Made by a program: the position numbers and the translations under genes
Shown: one piece after another, positions 46,726 to 56,126 of the stretch
Layout of the letters: each line of letters starts with the position of its first letter
Numbering within the stretch: the first letter of the stretch is position 1
Notes under the pieces: generated by a model
Database searches by the model: none
Told to the model about the DNA's origin: nothing
The model's input: only the letters and a program-made list of their open reading frames with translations
Source of the DNA: Loripinus fragilis
Lineage: Eukaryota; Mollusca; Bivalvia; Lucinida; Lucinidae
Direction of reading: 5' to 3'
Assembly (NCBI GenBank): GCA_964019695.1
Contig: OZ026515.1
Span: forward strand, 138,560,549-138,624,548
DNA length: 64,000 bases

Positions 46726-47691
46726 AAAACGTGGTCATAATTCTGATCACATTTTTAACCTTATAGATAGATCTACTATCTTGCTTACTAGTCCCGGTTA
46801 CCAGCCTATTACAGTAAGCCACATTCGTTCTCTACATATACAGTTTTATCAAAGTAAACAAAAGGTTACGTCTACTGAGGGCTAGTTTGTATACCAGATT
46901 ATTAAAATGTTTATCTATTTCTTCTGATACTGCCCACGCCCTCGCCAGCATTTCTGGCAGGCACTGCGTGTCAGAGTTATGAAAAACTAGATCGAGAATG
47001 AGGCATTTACCTTTCTCTTTGAACTTTCTGACAAGTTCTACGAATGTTCAGATGTCTCACTGTTATTTGCATCAACATGGAAAGAAACCTGCTCAGCGAA
47101 AAAATACTTACCCCTTGCATTATGCCATAAATATCCAAGTTCTCAGAAACTGTACCTGAGAAAAAGATTCTATGTACAACACCTTTTGTGGTGTGTTCAT
47201 ATACCAAAGTCTGCATTATCGCGAGTCAGGAATTCATGTCTCTGCGACTTTTTTCAATGACTCCTGCAAACTATCATATCTCAAAACGCCTTCTTGCTTT
47301 GCTTTTTGGCGTATACCCCACCTCACGTGGTTTGTCCACGTGAAATTTAGAAATCGTCTTGACAAAACTTATCCGACTTTCAAGTCATGTTTTGCCACAG
47401 AAAAACTAGTAAGCATTTCGGAATTGAGCAACAGCCGATAGACGAACTATATCACTAGAGGACTTATTCAATAAGCCCGACGACAATCTTCTTGAGAGCT
47501 CTAAACAGCGTCCGACTTCAATGCGCCGAAATGTGAAAGTGACATATCTTTGTGGTGTTTGCCGGAAGAAGACACCGCACGGTGCGTAGGTAAAAAGTCT
47601 TCTCCGGAAGTGAGAGCGAGCTAAAAGCCAGGACTTCTCCGACCCGGATGTAAATCCATAGTGTATGTTAGGTAGGTTTGTTTACGAAGTG

Positions 47692-48580
47692 AAATTCGAA
47701 AAGCATTTTCTAAATTCTACTACAGACACTCAGAGTTAATTGTTAAATACAACGTTGGGTTAAAAACTCTTCTGCAACAAGGCATATCAGAACCTATATT
47801 TTATGGTGATTTAATCTATAAATTCAAACGAATTGTTGGAAAACCTAATTTTAGTGATCAATTCAAAAAGATAGTAAAACGTTATATAAGGGTTGGATAT
47901 AATTTGGATATCATGCGACAGTCTGCATGCCTAGTTTTAAACCCAATCACGGTTTATAGCTATGGTTTCCTCTTTAATTGCACGACGGTGGGTCAGGCCT
48001 CAGACTCTATGACGGCTCTGACGTAAAGCTTTAATCGGTGGGTTGGTGCCTGATGCTTATCTGTAGCTGGACCCACCGTGGCTCAACTTGAGGTTTTCTT
48101 AAGCTCTGACTATCTGTGAGTCATGAGCCCTTTTCTTTGTTTCATCATGGAGTGTTAATTTGATTAGAGTGCTTTCCATGGTGATACATTGCATTAGTAA
48201 GATGGCCTCCATGCGAGCTGAACATTTCTTGTACTTCAACAACAGCAGAATCTAGGGCGAAGATTTGGTACCAGTAAAATGCATTTAAGCCCCCCGGTGG
48301 CTTAGGCTGCTGTCCGTTCTAAGGCGGTGGTTCTGTTGTTGTTGACTTTTTGTTTATTGTTACTCCCATTGTTGGAGTCTGTCATTGTTCTATGTTTTGT
48401 TGTACTTTACTTTATGTCCATTCTAGTATTGCAATCATCTTGATGGGGAAGAGAGAGCTGATTGCTTTGCTTAATTTGTCGTCCTGGTGTCTCGTGATGG
48501 TTGAGCGGCTCTTCCTCGCGATGCCACGGGGTTGTCTGCAGTTTGTGATTGTGGTATTTCCTGATCATACTCACTTACTT
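47692..48580 (+). mobile_element. Penelope-like element, copy 2, 3' part
   Basis: Resumes coding at AAAGCATTTTCTAAATTC (KAFSKFY), with TLLQQGISEPIFYGDL, FKRIVGKPNF and YNLDIMRQSACLVLNPITV. The noncoding 3' region includes a CGGTGGGT/ACCCACCG hairpin and the tail ending TTCCTGATCATACTCACTT. It is nearly identical in sequence to copy 1, so the two are recent relatives. Confidence 0.85.
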
Positions 48581-48599
48581 TTTCATACAGTAAACAAAT

Positions 48600-49200
48600 A
48601 CACTACATAAACCAAATACACGACATAAACAACATGGGCTCCGAATAGGTGCTGCATGCTCCAGTTTTAAATAGAGTGTACCAAAATTTTGTATGCAACC
48701 CCGGTGGGGTGTTTTACTGACCGTTCCAAGATGGTACTTCTTTTGTGGATCTTTCATGATTTTGTTCTGTCTTATGTTTGCTATGTTTTTGTGCGCGTCT
48801 GTTTATATGTGCTTTGTAGTCACCTGCTGGGAAAGGGCTGACCTCTTGGCTCTCGTTTGTGGTGTCTAACTGTGAGTTTGTAACTTTCCCATTGGTATCC
48901 TGGGTCGGGTGTGGTACTTGATTGTATCGACTCCTGATCTTTGCACCCTTACATACTCTTTATAAGTACTCCTAGGTGCGAAAGCCAAGTTCCTGTGAAG
49001 AAACCCTAAAAACTTTATTGCTTTGGATGAAATATAAGAGGTATGTTGACCCCAATCCATGTTCTCTGTGATTGTTATGCCAAGATAATTCACGGGCTGA
49101 ATGTTTTCCTAAGTTTGCTGGTGCAGTGTGTAGTTGTGAAGAATATGTTTGTGGGAATAATGCCAAGTCACTCTCAGAGAGTGGCATTTGGCAATATTCA
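48600..49200 (-). mobile_element. LINE fragment split by a type 2 tail repeat
   Basis: 49200-48960 encodes NYLGITITENMDWGQH and LGFLHRNLAFAPRST, and 48695-48630 continues with KLEHAAPIRSP. Both match the LINE at 56127. Between them, 48698-48958 is a + strand repeat of the type 2 Penelope tail family. Confidence 0.8.
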
Positions 49201-49260
49201 ACATTAACTTATGGTTTAACTAGGTTAATGATAATGATAGATAAGCTGGGGGTCTTTCAT

Positions 49261-49757
49261 CAGGGTGGGTAGTCACGTGGTTTTGCTTGGATACAATGTA
49301 CGGATGTTCGAATACACTGTGCGGACATTCTGATCGAATGTAGGTAGATTTCTCTATGTTTTCTCATCTATACCCAGAAAGTTATACACCATTTTCCAGC
49401 CCACATTTCCCCCTATCAAACGCAACCAGGATAGCATCTTTAAGCTTCTTACTTTGAGTACTAACTCTGTCACAAATGTTGTCCGTACAGCTTATTTCCA
49501 AATTCAGGCCCGATCTTCACCGCTAAAAAATTTGTGACAGAGTCTGTACTCAAAGTAAGAAGCTTTATGAGGATATCCTGGCATCGTTAGATCGGGAAAA
49601 ATGGGGGCTGGAAAATAGTGTATAACTTTCTGTGTAAAGATGAAAAAAACACGCAGAAATATCTACTTACTTTTGCTTAAAACATCGGTGTTGAAAGAAG
49701 TCCGCCATTTTTTCCGTACAGTGTATCCTAACAGAAACCACTTGACTACCCACCCTG
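49261..49757. mobile_element. MITE M7 with 5-bp target duplication
   Basis: Ends CAGGGTGGGTAGTCACGTGG and the complement of ACTTGACTACCCACCCTG are inverted over about 40 bp and flanked by TTCAT on both sides. A second inverted pair inside (AGCTTCTTACTTTGAGTAC at 49443 and GTACTCAAAGTAAGAAGCT near 49545) strengthens the foldback. Confidence 0.75.
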
Positions 49758-49799
49758 TTCATGCAAACGTAACGTCTATGTGTCTGATTTACATCTGAA

Positions 49800-50085
49800 C
49801 TAAGGGTGAGGTTGACGCAATGAAACCAGTTTAAGCCCTCCAGTAAAATATTTTTACTGACCGTTCCAAGGCGATACTTCTTTTGTGGATCATTTGTGTT
49901 ATTTATGTCTTGTGTTTGTCGTGGTTTTGCGTCTGTTTGTTGTTGCAGTGTCACCTGCTGGGAAAGGGCTGACCTCTTGATTCTTTTTTTATGTCTAATT
50001 GCGATTTTGTCACTTTCCAATGTCGTATCCTGGGTCAGGTGTTGTACTTGAATGTATTGATTACTGATCTTTACCGGTTTTTTTT
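49800..50085 (+). mobile_element. Type 2 Penelope-like tail repeat
   Basis: AAGCCCTCCAGTAAAATAT, GACCGTTCCAAGGCGATACT, CACCTGCTGGGAAAGGGCTG and TACTGATCTTTAC. The plan is the same as the type 1 tail (a CTTAA.. head, CCGTTC.AAGG, then CTGATC near the end) but the sequence differs. Confidence 0.65.
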
Positions 50086-50334
50086 ACTTTTATTATTTAA
50101 ACATATCTTGTATATGATATGTATACCAAGGCCTAAGGAGACTGGCCATTTGGCTTGACCTTGCCATAAACTAGGTCAATGTCACTCTGGGAGCATCATC
50201 TGAGCAAATTTGGTAGCGCCCTCATCCTCAATGCAACATACCAAGACCAAAGGTCAATTTAGTCTTTTGGTTCCAGAGGAGATTTTAAAGGGTGTTGCCA
50301 TCCGTCATTTGACCTTTGACTTAAAGTAGAGAAG

Positions 50335-50740
50335 AAGGCAAATATCAGGAATCGATACAATCAATTTTAAGTACCACACCTGACCCGGATTACAATATGG
50401 AAAAGTGACAAAAACACAAGAAAACACAACGCACAAGAGAGCCAAGCGATCAGACCTTTCCCAGCAGGTGATCACAAGGCTGCAAGGAACAGACAAAGTA
50501 AGTAAGGGTGCAAAGATCAGGAATCGATATACTCAGGTACCACACCTAACCCAGGATACCAATGGGAAAGAGACAAACTCACCATTAGACACCACAAACG
50601 AGAGCCAAGAGGTCAGCCCTTTCCCAGCAGGTGACCACAAGGCACAAATAAACAGACGCCTACAAAGGCATAACACACACAAGACAGAAAAAACATAAAA
50701 GATCCACAAAAGAAGTACCACCTTGGAACGGTCAGTAAAA
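50335..50740 (-). mobile_element. Two adjoining type 2 tail repeats
   Basis: 50335-50500 is a truncated copy, and 50501-50740 a full one starting AGTAAGTAAGGGTGCAAAG and ending TTGGAACGGTCAGTAAAA. The second continues at 51777 after a MITE insertion. Confidence 0.65.
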
Positions 50741-51776
50741 TAAACTGACGTCAACTAAAAACGCCTCACTCATTATCACTGATTTCTTAGCGATGATATA
50801 TAAAAATGAACAGCCACGTAATGCTTCTTTATGGAGAGGTTGGGCGATATTGGAAAATGACTTTAATTTGATACCGTGTTATCCCGATGACGTCATACAA
50901 GCTCAACGTACACATGACGGCATTGTGCATCAATTGCTTATGATTTCAATTTGAATTTGCATCCAGTTTGTGCCGTTAATGTTTAGCTATTCAATGAACA
51001 AATATTGGATCATTTTTTCAAACAGTTGTGCTTGCGAGTAATAAATTTATGAAATTATGACGTCATATTAAAGACAAACTGTAAGGTCCGTTTACGAAAC
51101 TTGCCAACATTCTCGTTTTGCTTTAAGTAATGGAAAAATGATAAGGTGGTACATGAGATAATGTACACAGAATATGCCTGCATAAAATTACGTTATTTAA
51201 GATGAGCTGTAACGCCTAATGGCCAGTTGTTGGTCTACGTTAACGTCATCAAAAACGGCCCTCTGGAACACGTCCCAGATTGCGTTTCCTCCGCAATCGT
51301 CGCTGGTTAAAGACTAAAGACTTTTGCAAAGGATTTATAACAATCTTTTCATCCACTTTGCAGAGTCATGACATTTAAGTTTTACTGAAATGCATGGCGA
51401 AAAGGTGGGTGGGGTAAGTTGTTTCGTTCAGCAGACACATACATACATTGTCTTAACATTATAAACGCATTTTTTGGTAAAATAGGGACTGTTTTACAAT
51501 GGTAAAACATGGTAAAACACGTTTTTCCTGTCAACGGATTGTGCCTGGAAACAAAGCAAATGTGGCTAAAATCTTGTTTTGCACAAAAAGGTGACCCCTG
51601 TCTCAAATCGCGGTCGTTTTCTCAGCCTCAAATATTCTTTAAGCAATTTTGTTTTCATGAGATACGCTTGACTGATAAGATGTTATAATGCACTTTAATT
51701 CATATCTTTAGTCTGATCAGTCTAAGAGATATTCACGTTTATTTTTAGATGAGGCGTTTTTTTCTTGACGTCAGTA
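50741..51776. mobile_element. MITE M8 inserted in a type 2 tail
   Basis: AACTGACGTCAACTAAAAAC plus GCCTCA at the left faces TGAGGCGTTTTTTTCTTGAC plus GTCAGT at the right. The flanking tail reads straight through (GGTCAGTAAAATA | TATTTTACTGGAGGG), showing the insertion point. No coding frame inside the 1.04 kb. Confidence 0.6.
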
Positions 51777-52358
51777 TATTTTACTGGAGGGCTTAAACCA
51801 GTTTCACGGCGCCGACCTCGCTTTAATTCTGATGTGGACCAGAAATATTTGGGAAAGTGACAAAACACAACAAACACGACAGCCAAGAGGTCAGCCCTTT
51901 CCCAGCAGGTGGCCACAGCGCTACAAGGAACATACACGACAGCACAACACACACCAACATGAAGTATGACTAACAAAAATGATCCACAAAAGAAGCACTG
52001 CCTTGGAACGGTCAATATAAAATACTTTCACTGGAGGGCTTAATTAACCTGATTCCATGGCGCCAACCTCACCCGGCCTTAATTCAGATGTGGATGAAGA
52101 CACATAGATATTTGGTTTGCATGAAAAGTAAGTAAGGGTGCAAAGATCAGGAATCAATACAATCAAGTACCACACCAGAACCAGGATACCAATGGGGAAG
52201 TGACAAACTCACAGTTAGACACCACATACGAGAGCCAAGATGTCAGCCCTTTCCCAGCAGGTGACCACAAGGCACATATAAACAGACGCGCACAAAGGCA
52301 CAGCAAACACTAGACAGAAGAAACATAAAAGATCCACAAAAGAAGTACCACCTTGACT
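51777..52358 (-). mobile_element. Type 2 tail repeats, three partial copies
   Basis: 51777-51840 completes the copy split by M8; 51841-52020 and 52125-52358 are further copies with AGCCAAGAGGTCAGCCCTTT and GATCCACAAAAGAAG. Confidence 0.6.
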
Positions 52359-53110
52359 TTTTGTTATTTGTTACTCCCATCGTTGGAGTCTGTATTTGTT
52401 CTATGTTTTGTTGTACGTTATTCTATGTCCATCCTAGTATTGCAATCATCTTGATGGGGAAGAGAGAGCTGGTTGCTTTGCTTAATTTGTCTTCCTGGTG
52501 TCTCGTGATGGTTGAGTGACTCTTGCTCGCGGTGCCATGGGGTTGTCTGCGGTTTGTGATTGTGTTATTTCCTGATCATACTCACTTACTATTTTTTAAA
52601 AGTAAGTAATGGTGCAAAGATCAGAACCGTCATAGAGCCTGAAGTCCTACCCGCCGGCGTGCAATTAAAGTTGAAAGCAAAGTTGCCAACCGTGATTGGG
52701 TTGACCACCAAGGATGCAGTCTGTTGCAAATACATTAACGCTGTAGCCTACTTTTTATAATGGGAAATTATTTTAATAAACTGCGCTGAAAAATTATTAG
52801 AGCCAACAATCTTCTTCAATTTATACAGCAAGTCACCATTGAATTCAGGTTTCGAAAGTCTGAAAACCCAATCAAGGTTTATAGCTATGGTTTCCTTTTT
52901 AATTGTGTGGCGGTGGGTCAGGCCTCAGACTCAATGACAGCCATGACGTAAAGCTTTTATCCGTTGGTTGAAGCCTGATGCTTGTCTTTGGCTGGGCCCA
53001 CCGTGGCTCAGCTTCAGTTTTTCTATAGCTCTGACTATCTATGAGTCCAGAGCCATTTTCGTTGTTTCATCATAGTGCGTTAATTGGATAGGATTGTTTA
53101 TCTGTGATAA
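52359..53110. mobile_element. Penelope-like debris, mixed orientation
   Basis: 52359-52597 is a + strand type 1 tail. 52598-52720 is a - strand stub starting AAAGTAAGTAATGGTGCAAA and then GTCATAGAGCC. 52856-53110 is a + strand diverged 3' region with CAATCAAGGTTTATAGC and GGGCCCACCGTGGCTC. Confidence 0.65.
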
Positions 53111-53476
53111 TGTTTCAAGTTCTGTCTCACCACATACACAATCTGATGAGTCCGTCAAGTCTGTCTTATGTTAAATATTTTAAATTTTGTATTCATTTAA
53201 TGTGCAGTAACCTGTTCTCAGTTGAGTAATTATCTTTTGGTTTTGACGTTGATGTGATCAGTAATGTAAATACAGGTAACCAGTACCACTCATTTCCAGG
53301 TATTGAGAGTCAATTTTTTAAGATAATAAGACTAATTTTATTGAAATTTGGAGAGTATAAACAGAAATAGCATTATCTATGTTTAGCTATTTACCGACTA
53401 ATACATGTAGATTAGAGACAAGATACACATATTATATATATCACAGTATGTAGCAATAGCACATTTAAATATATTT

Positions 53477-54084
53477 GAGCCAAGATCTGACAGAAGGGAC
53501 CTTCTGGCAATGAAAGTCAAAAGTGAGATATTTACAGAGAAAGTAAGACCTAGCTGTTGTGAACAAGTACAGAAAATTTGATGAGATTATCTTTACAAAT
53601 AACAAAGATATGAGCGTTTGAACTCGTATAGATGAAGTGTTTTAAACATGACGTCACTTAACGTTGTTAATGACGTTCTGACGTCAACACCAATGTGTTA
53701 ACATATGACGCTTAAACAAAGACGCTAGGAGCAATATTTCAAGAATGCTCCATGTTTCTGTAAATTTGATGTGTATACAATTGCATAGACTGCACAAATA
53801 GCCCACATACGCTCATCCCGTGTTTACAAAAGCATTTGAAATGAGGTACTCTGTTTTAAAGGTAATGTATAGTCCATATGCACAGCTGTTGCCATGGCAA
53901 CATACATTATACGTATCACTTAATTTTATCAGAACTATTTGCCCCTTTGATTGTATTACATGTTAGAAGCAATTTGACTCTATTGTAAGAGCATGCAAAA
54001 TCTTGACAATTTAGACGTTTTTGAAATTTTGATTACACAAAAACTGCTAAAATGCCCGAAGGACCCTTTTGTCAGATCGGCGCT
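53477..54084. mobile_element. MITE M9
   Basis: GAGCCAAGATCTGACAGAAG plus GGACCTTCTGGCA faces TGCCCGAAGGACCC plus TTTTGTCAGATCGGCGCTC. Inside are CRE-type TGACGTCA sites (53649-53656 and nearby) but no coding frame. Confidence 0.65.
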
Positions 54085-54786
54085 CATTTATATATTATAC
54101 TAGAGGGTACCAGTTACCTGTTTTTGGTCCATTACTGTGTATTAACTTGTGAGTGGTGATTCACTGAGATATGGTGAAATGCCAATACTTCTCAGAATGT
54201 GGAATTTATTCAGTAAGATAAAGACACAGTTCTTGTTCCAGATGGTTATCATTATTTTTAGATGATGGATATTAAACTATAACATGATATGTAAAATACA
54301 TGGATTTTGCTTGATTAAATTATTATGACTTACATCCAACTGCCAAACTAGTTAAAGTGTTTGAAGAAGCAGGGGTCCGATCAACTATCTGGACAACCAC
54401 TGAGGCACGGGCATGTTTATTCTAATGTCAACTTGGTATATTGCAAAATAACTAATTAAGAAAAATGTCAATATATTATAACTGACCACCTGTAAATCAG
54501 GAACCAGCAATTAATGAAAGTATGGTCAATTAACACTGGCCTACAACGTATGGCCGAAACTAGCTAGTCTGACCCAGAAAATATGCACATTCTAGTTTCA
54601 GTTCTTTGATGCATTCTTTGCTTCCAAAGGATACCCTTTCAAGAACATATTTGACTTCACTACAGCTGGTGACTGGGACTGTGTGGCGACGGTAGAACGT
54701 CTCCCTGCCCTTCACTATAGTGTAGGTTTTAATTTCTTGTCCTTTGGGATCATGGGTTTCGTTGTGGAACTTTAAAACTATTACAT

Positions 54787-54830
54787 GGTCACTGATGAGG
54801 CCTAAATGGCCGAAACTAGCTAGTCTGGCC
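54787..54830 (+). ncRNA. Hammerhead ribozyme, type I, intact core (junction 1)
   Basis: Stem I GGTCA (54787-54791) pairs with TGGCC (54826-54830), one G-U. The core CTGATGA is at 54792-54798. Stem II GGCC/GGCC has a TAAAT loop (54799-54811). GAA is at 54812-54814. Stem III ACTA/TAGT has a GC loop (54815-54824). C17 is at 54825, so cleavage is expected after 54825. A two-base loop is too tight for a monomer hairpin, which implies action as a dimer across two units, as for other short-stem-III hammerheads. Confidence 0.85.
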
Positions 54831-55043
54831 CAGAAAATATGCACACTCTAGTTTCAGTTCTTTGATGCATTCTTTGCTTCCAAAGGAAATCCTTTTAAGA
54901 ACATATTTGACTTCACTACAGCTGGTGACTGGGATTGTGTGGCGGCGGTAGAACGTCTCCCTGCCCTTCACTATAGTGTAGATTTTATTTTCTCCTCCTT
55001 TGGGATCATGGCTTATAATTGTGTAACTTTAAAACTATTAGAG

Positions 55044-55087
55044 GGTCACTGATGAGGTCTAAATGGCCGAAACTAGCTAGTCTGTCC
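55044..55087 (+). ncRNA. Hammerhead ribozyme, type I, near-intact (junction 2)
   Basis: The same core, 257 bp downstream, with predicted cleavage after 55082. Stem II is GGTC/GGCC (a G-U wobble keeps pairing). Stem I has one U-U mismatch (55046 with 55085). All core bases (CTGATGA, GAAA, C17) are kept. Confidence 0.8.
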
Positions 55088-55589
55088 CAGAAAATATGCG
55101 CACTCTAGTTTCAGTTCTTTGATTCATTATTTGCTTCTAAAGGATACGCTTTTAAGAATATATTTAAGATGGGTTTGGATGTACATATTGCGTTTTCAAA
55201 TTCATTGTTGTTGGACTGGATGTTAGAAGTACGAAATAGTGAACCATTTCTGTATCCCAAATTCTAATGCATGGAAGCTTATTGTTTGACATTAAAATGT
55301 TCAACCTAATGTGTTGTTTAGTATCTAGGGCGTGCTATCTCCATATTCACTATGTAAGTTTTAAAAAAAATACTTTATTTTTTTAATGGCAATAAATTTG
55401 ACGATTCTTAACCATGGTGTTAGAAAACAGAAAGTTGATCCTAATGATCAACACCTTATGTGTAGTGTTTTTGTCATGCTTTTTATAAAAGCCCTTTTCG
55501 CCACTGGTTGGTGTGTTTATACTGTCTCCTGATTTTGGAAAAACAAACATGCCCGTGTCCCACATGATCCAGGTTTCCTTTTACATGAA

Positions 55590-55745
55590 CCATTTGTAGT
55601 ACTGATGGTACCCAGCATGAGCGCAACTACCCAGTCGCCCCTGCTCCAATGCCTGGGTCACCCATCCAGCTACTAACCGGGCTCTTTGTTGCTTAATTTC
55701 ACAACAATGGCCTGATAAACTACGCATCGCTGTAAAAGCTAGCTA
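55590..55745 (+). pseudogene. Decayed duplicate of the 55890-56078 exon
   Basis: Aligns with the downstream exon from CATTTGTAGTACTGATGG to GCATCGCTGTAA but carries in-frame stops after VAPAPMPGSPIQLLTG and a frameshift. A 63-bp insertion follows before the shared AGCAAGGCT.TATGTGTGTC. It marks a tandem duplication of about 340 bp. Confidence 0.5.
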
Positions 55746-55889
55746 AAGCAACATTTTTCGGTTATGATGTCGGTGTGCCGCGGTCCCTTCGCACTAGGCA
55801 TATACAAGCTCATACAGCAAGGCTTTATGTGTGTCTTATATAAATGTGGTGCCCATTACCACTACACCACTCCCTCCTTTTCTCTTTAG

Positions 55890-56078
55890 GAGTCAGAGTT
55901 GTCCCTACATGAGCTCGTCAAACACTTCCGACACCATTGTAGTACTGATGGTACCCAGCATGAGCGCAACTACCCAGTAGCCCCTGCTCCAATGCCTGGG
56001 TCACCCATCCAGCTACAAACCGAGCTCTTTGTTGCTCAGCTTCGCAACAATGGCCTGACACACTACGTGTCGCTGTAA
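55890..56078 (+). CDS. Orphan terminal exon, possibly the end of an SH2-type domain
   Basis: A strong acceptor (TCCTTTTCTCTTTAG, ending at 55889) is followed in phase 0 by 62 codons and TAA at 56076-56078. The translation starts ESELSLHELVKHFRHHC and continues YPVAPAPMPGSPIQL and LFVAQLRNNGLTHYVSL. SLHELVKHF followed by a loop and YPV recalls the last helix and strand of SH2 domains, but that is weak. No upstream exon was found and a LINE begins 50 bp later, so it may be a stranded gene fragment. Confidence 0.35.
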   Translation, partial: ESELSLHELVKHFRHHCSTDGTQHERNYPVAPAPMPGSPIQLQTELFVAQLRNNGLTHYVSL

Positions 56079-56126
56079 AAGCTAGCTCATACAGCAAGGC
56101 TGTATGTGTGTCTTATATACCTGTGG

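Larger units (their letters stand above)
42408..47691. mobile_element. Foldback insertion splitting Penelope-like copy 2
   Basis: Outer flanks AAATTTGAAAA (42408-42418) and AAATTCGAAAA (47692-47702) look like a target duplication with one change. At the left, 42408-42468 and 42664-42724 are perfect 61-bp inverted arms around a 195-bp core. Next to it, CACTTCGTAAACAAACCTAC at 42725 faces its complement ending at 47691. The block 42455-42616 also recurs inverted at 47513-47674. No transposase frame is readable inside. The long TIRs and 9-11-bp duplication suggest a Mutator-like or foldback element, but the family is not certain. Confidence 0.7.
54552..55165 (+). mobile_element. Retrozyme: tandem hammerhead-ribozyme retroelement
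   Basis: About 2.4 head-to-tail units of 256-257 bp (GGCCGAAACTAGCTAGTC at 54552, 54808 and 55065). Each complete unit junction forms a type I hammerhead ribozyme (54787-54830 and 55044-55087). The first unit starts inside the ribozyme with only its 3' half, and the third is cut near 55165. Tandem short monomers with a hammerhead of very short stem III and no coding frame are the definition of metazoan retrozymes, which are transcribed, self-cleave and circularise. Mobilisation is thought to use reverse transcriptase from Penelope-like or other retroelements. A 94-codon - strand frame over unit 1 has stops and frameshifts in unit 2 and is treated as chance. Confidence 0.85.

Noticed and set aside
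46430..46822. 130-codon frame with a lysine run
   Set aside because: Spans a poly-T tract inside a transposon; no domain and no good start context.
53143..53170. CTGATGAGTCCGTCAAGTC, like the start of a hammerhead core
   Set aside because: No GAAA follows a paired stem II and no cleavage stem can be drawn; at most a decayed relic in Penelope-like debris.
54560..54844. 94-codon frame on the - strand
   Set aside because: It lies over one retrozyme unit and the start of the next; unit 2 has stops and frameshifts in the same frame, and the conserved bases follow the ribozyme instead.
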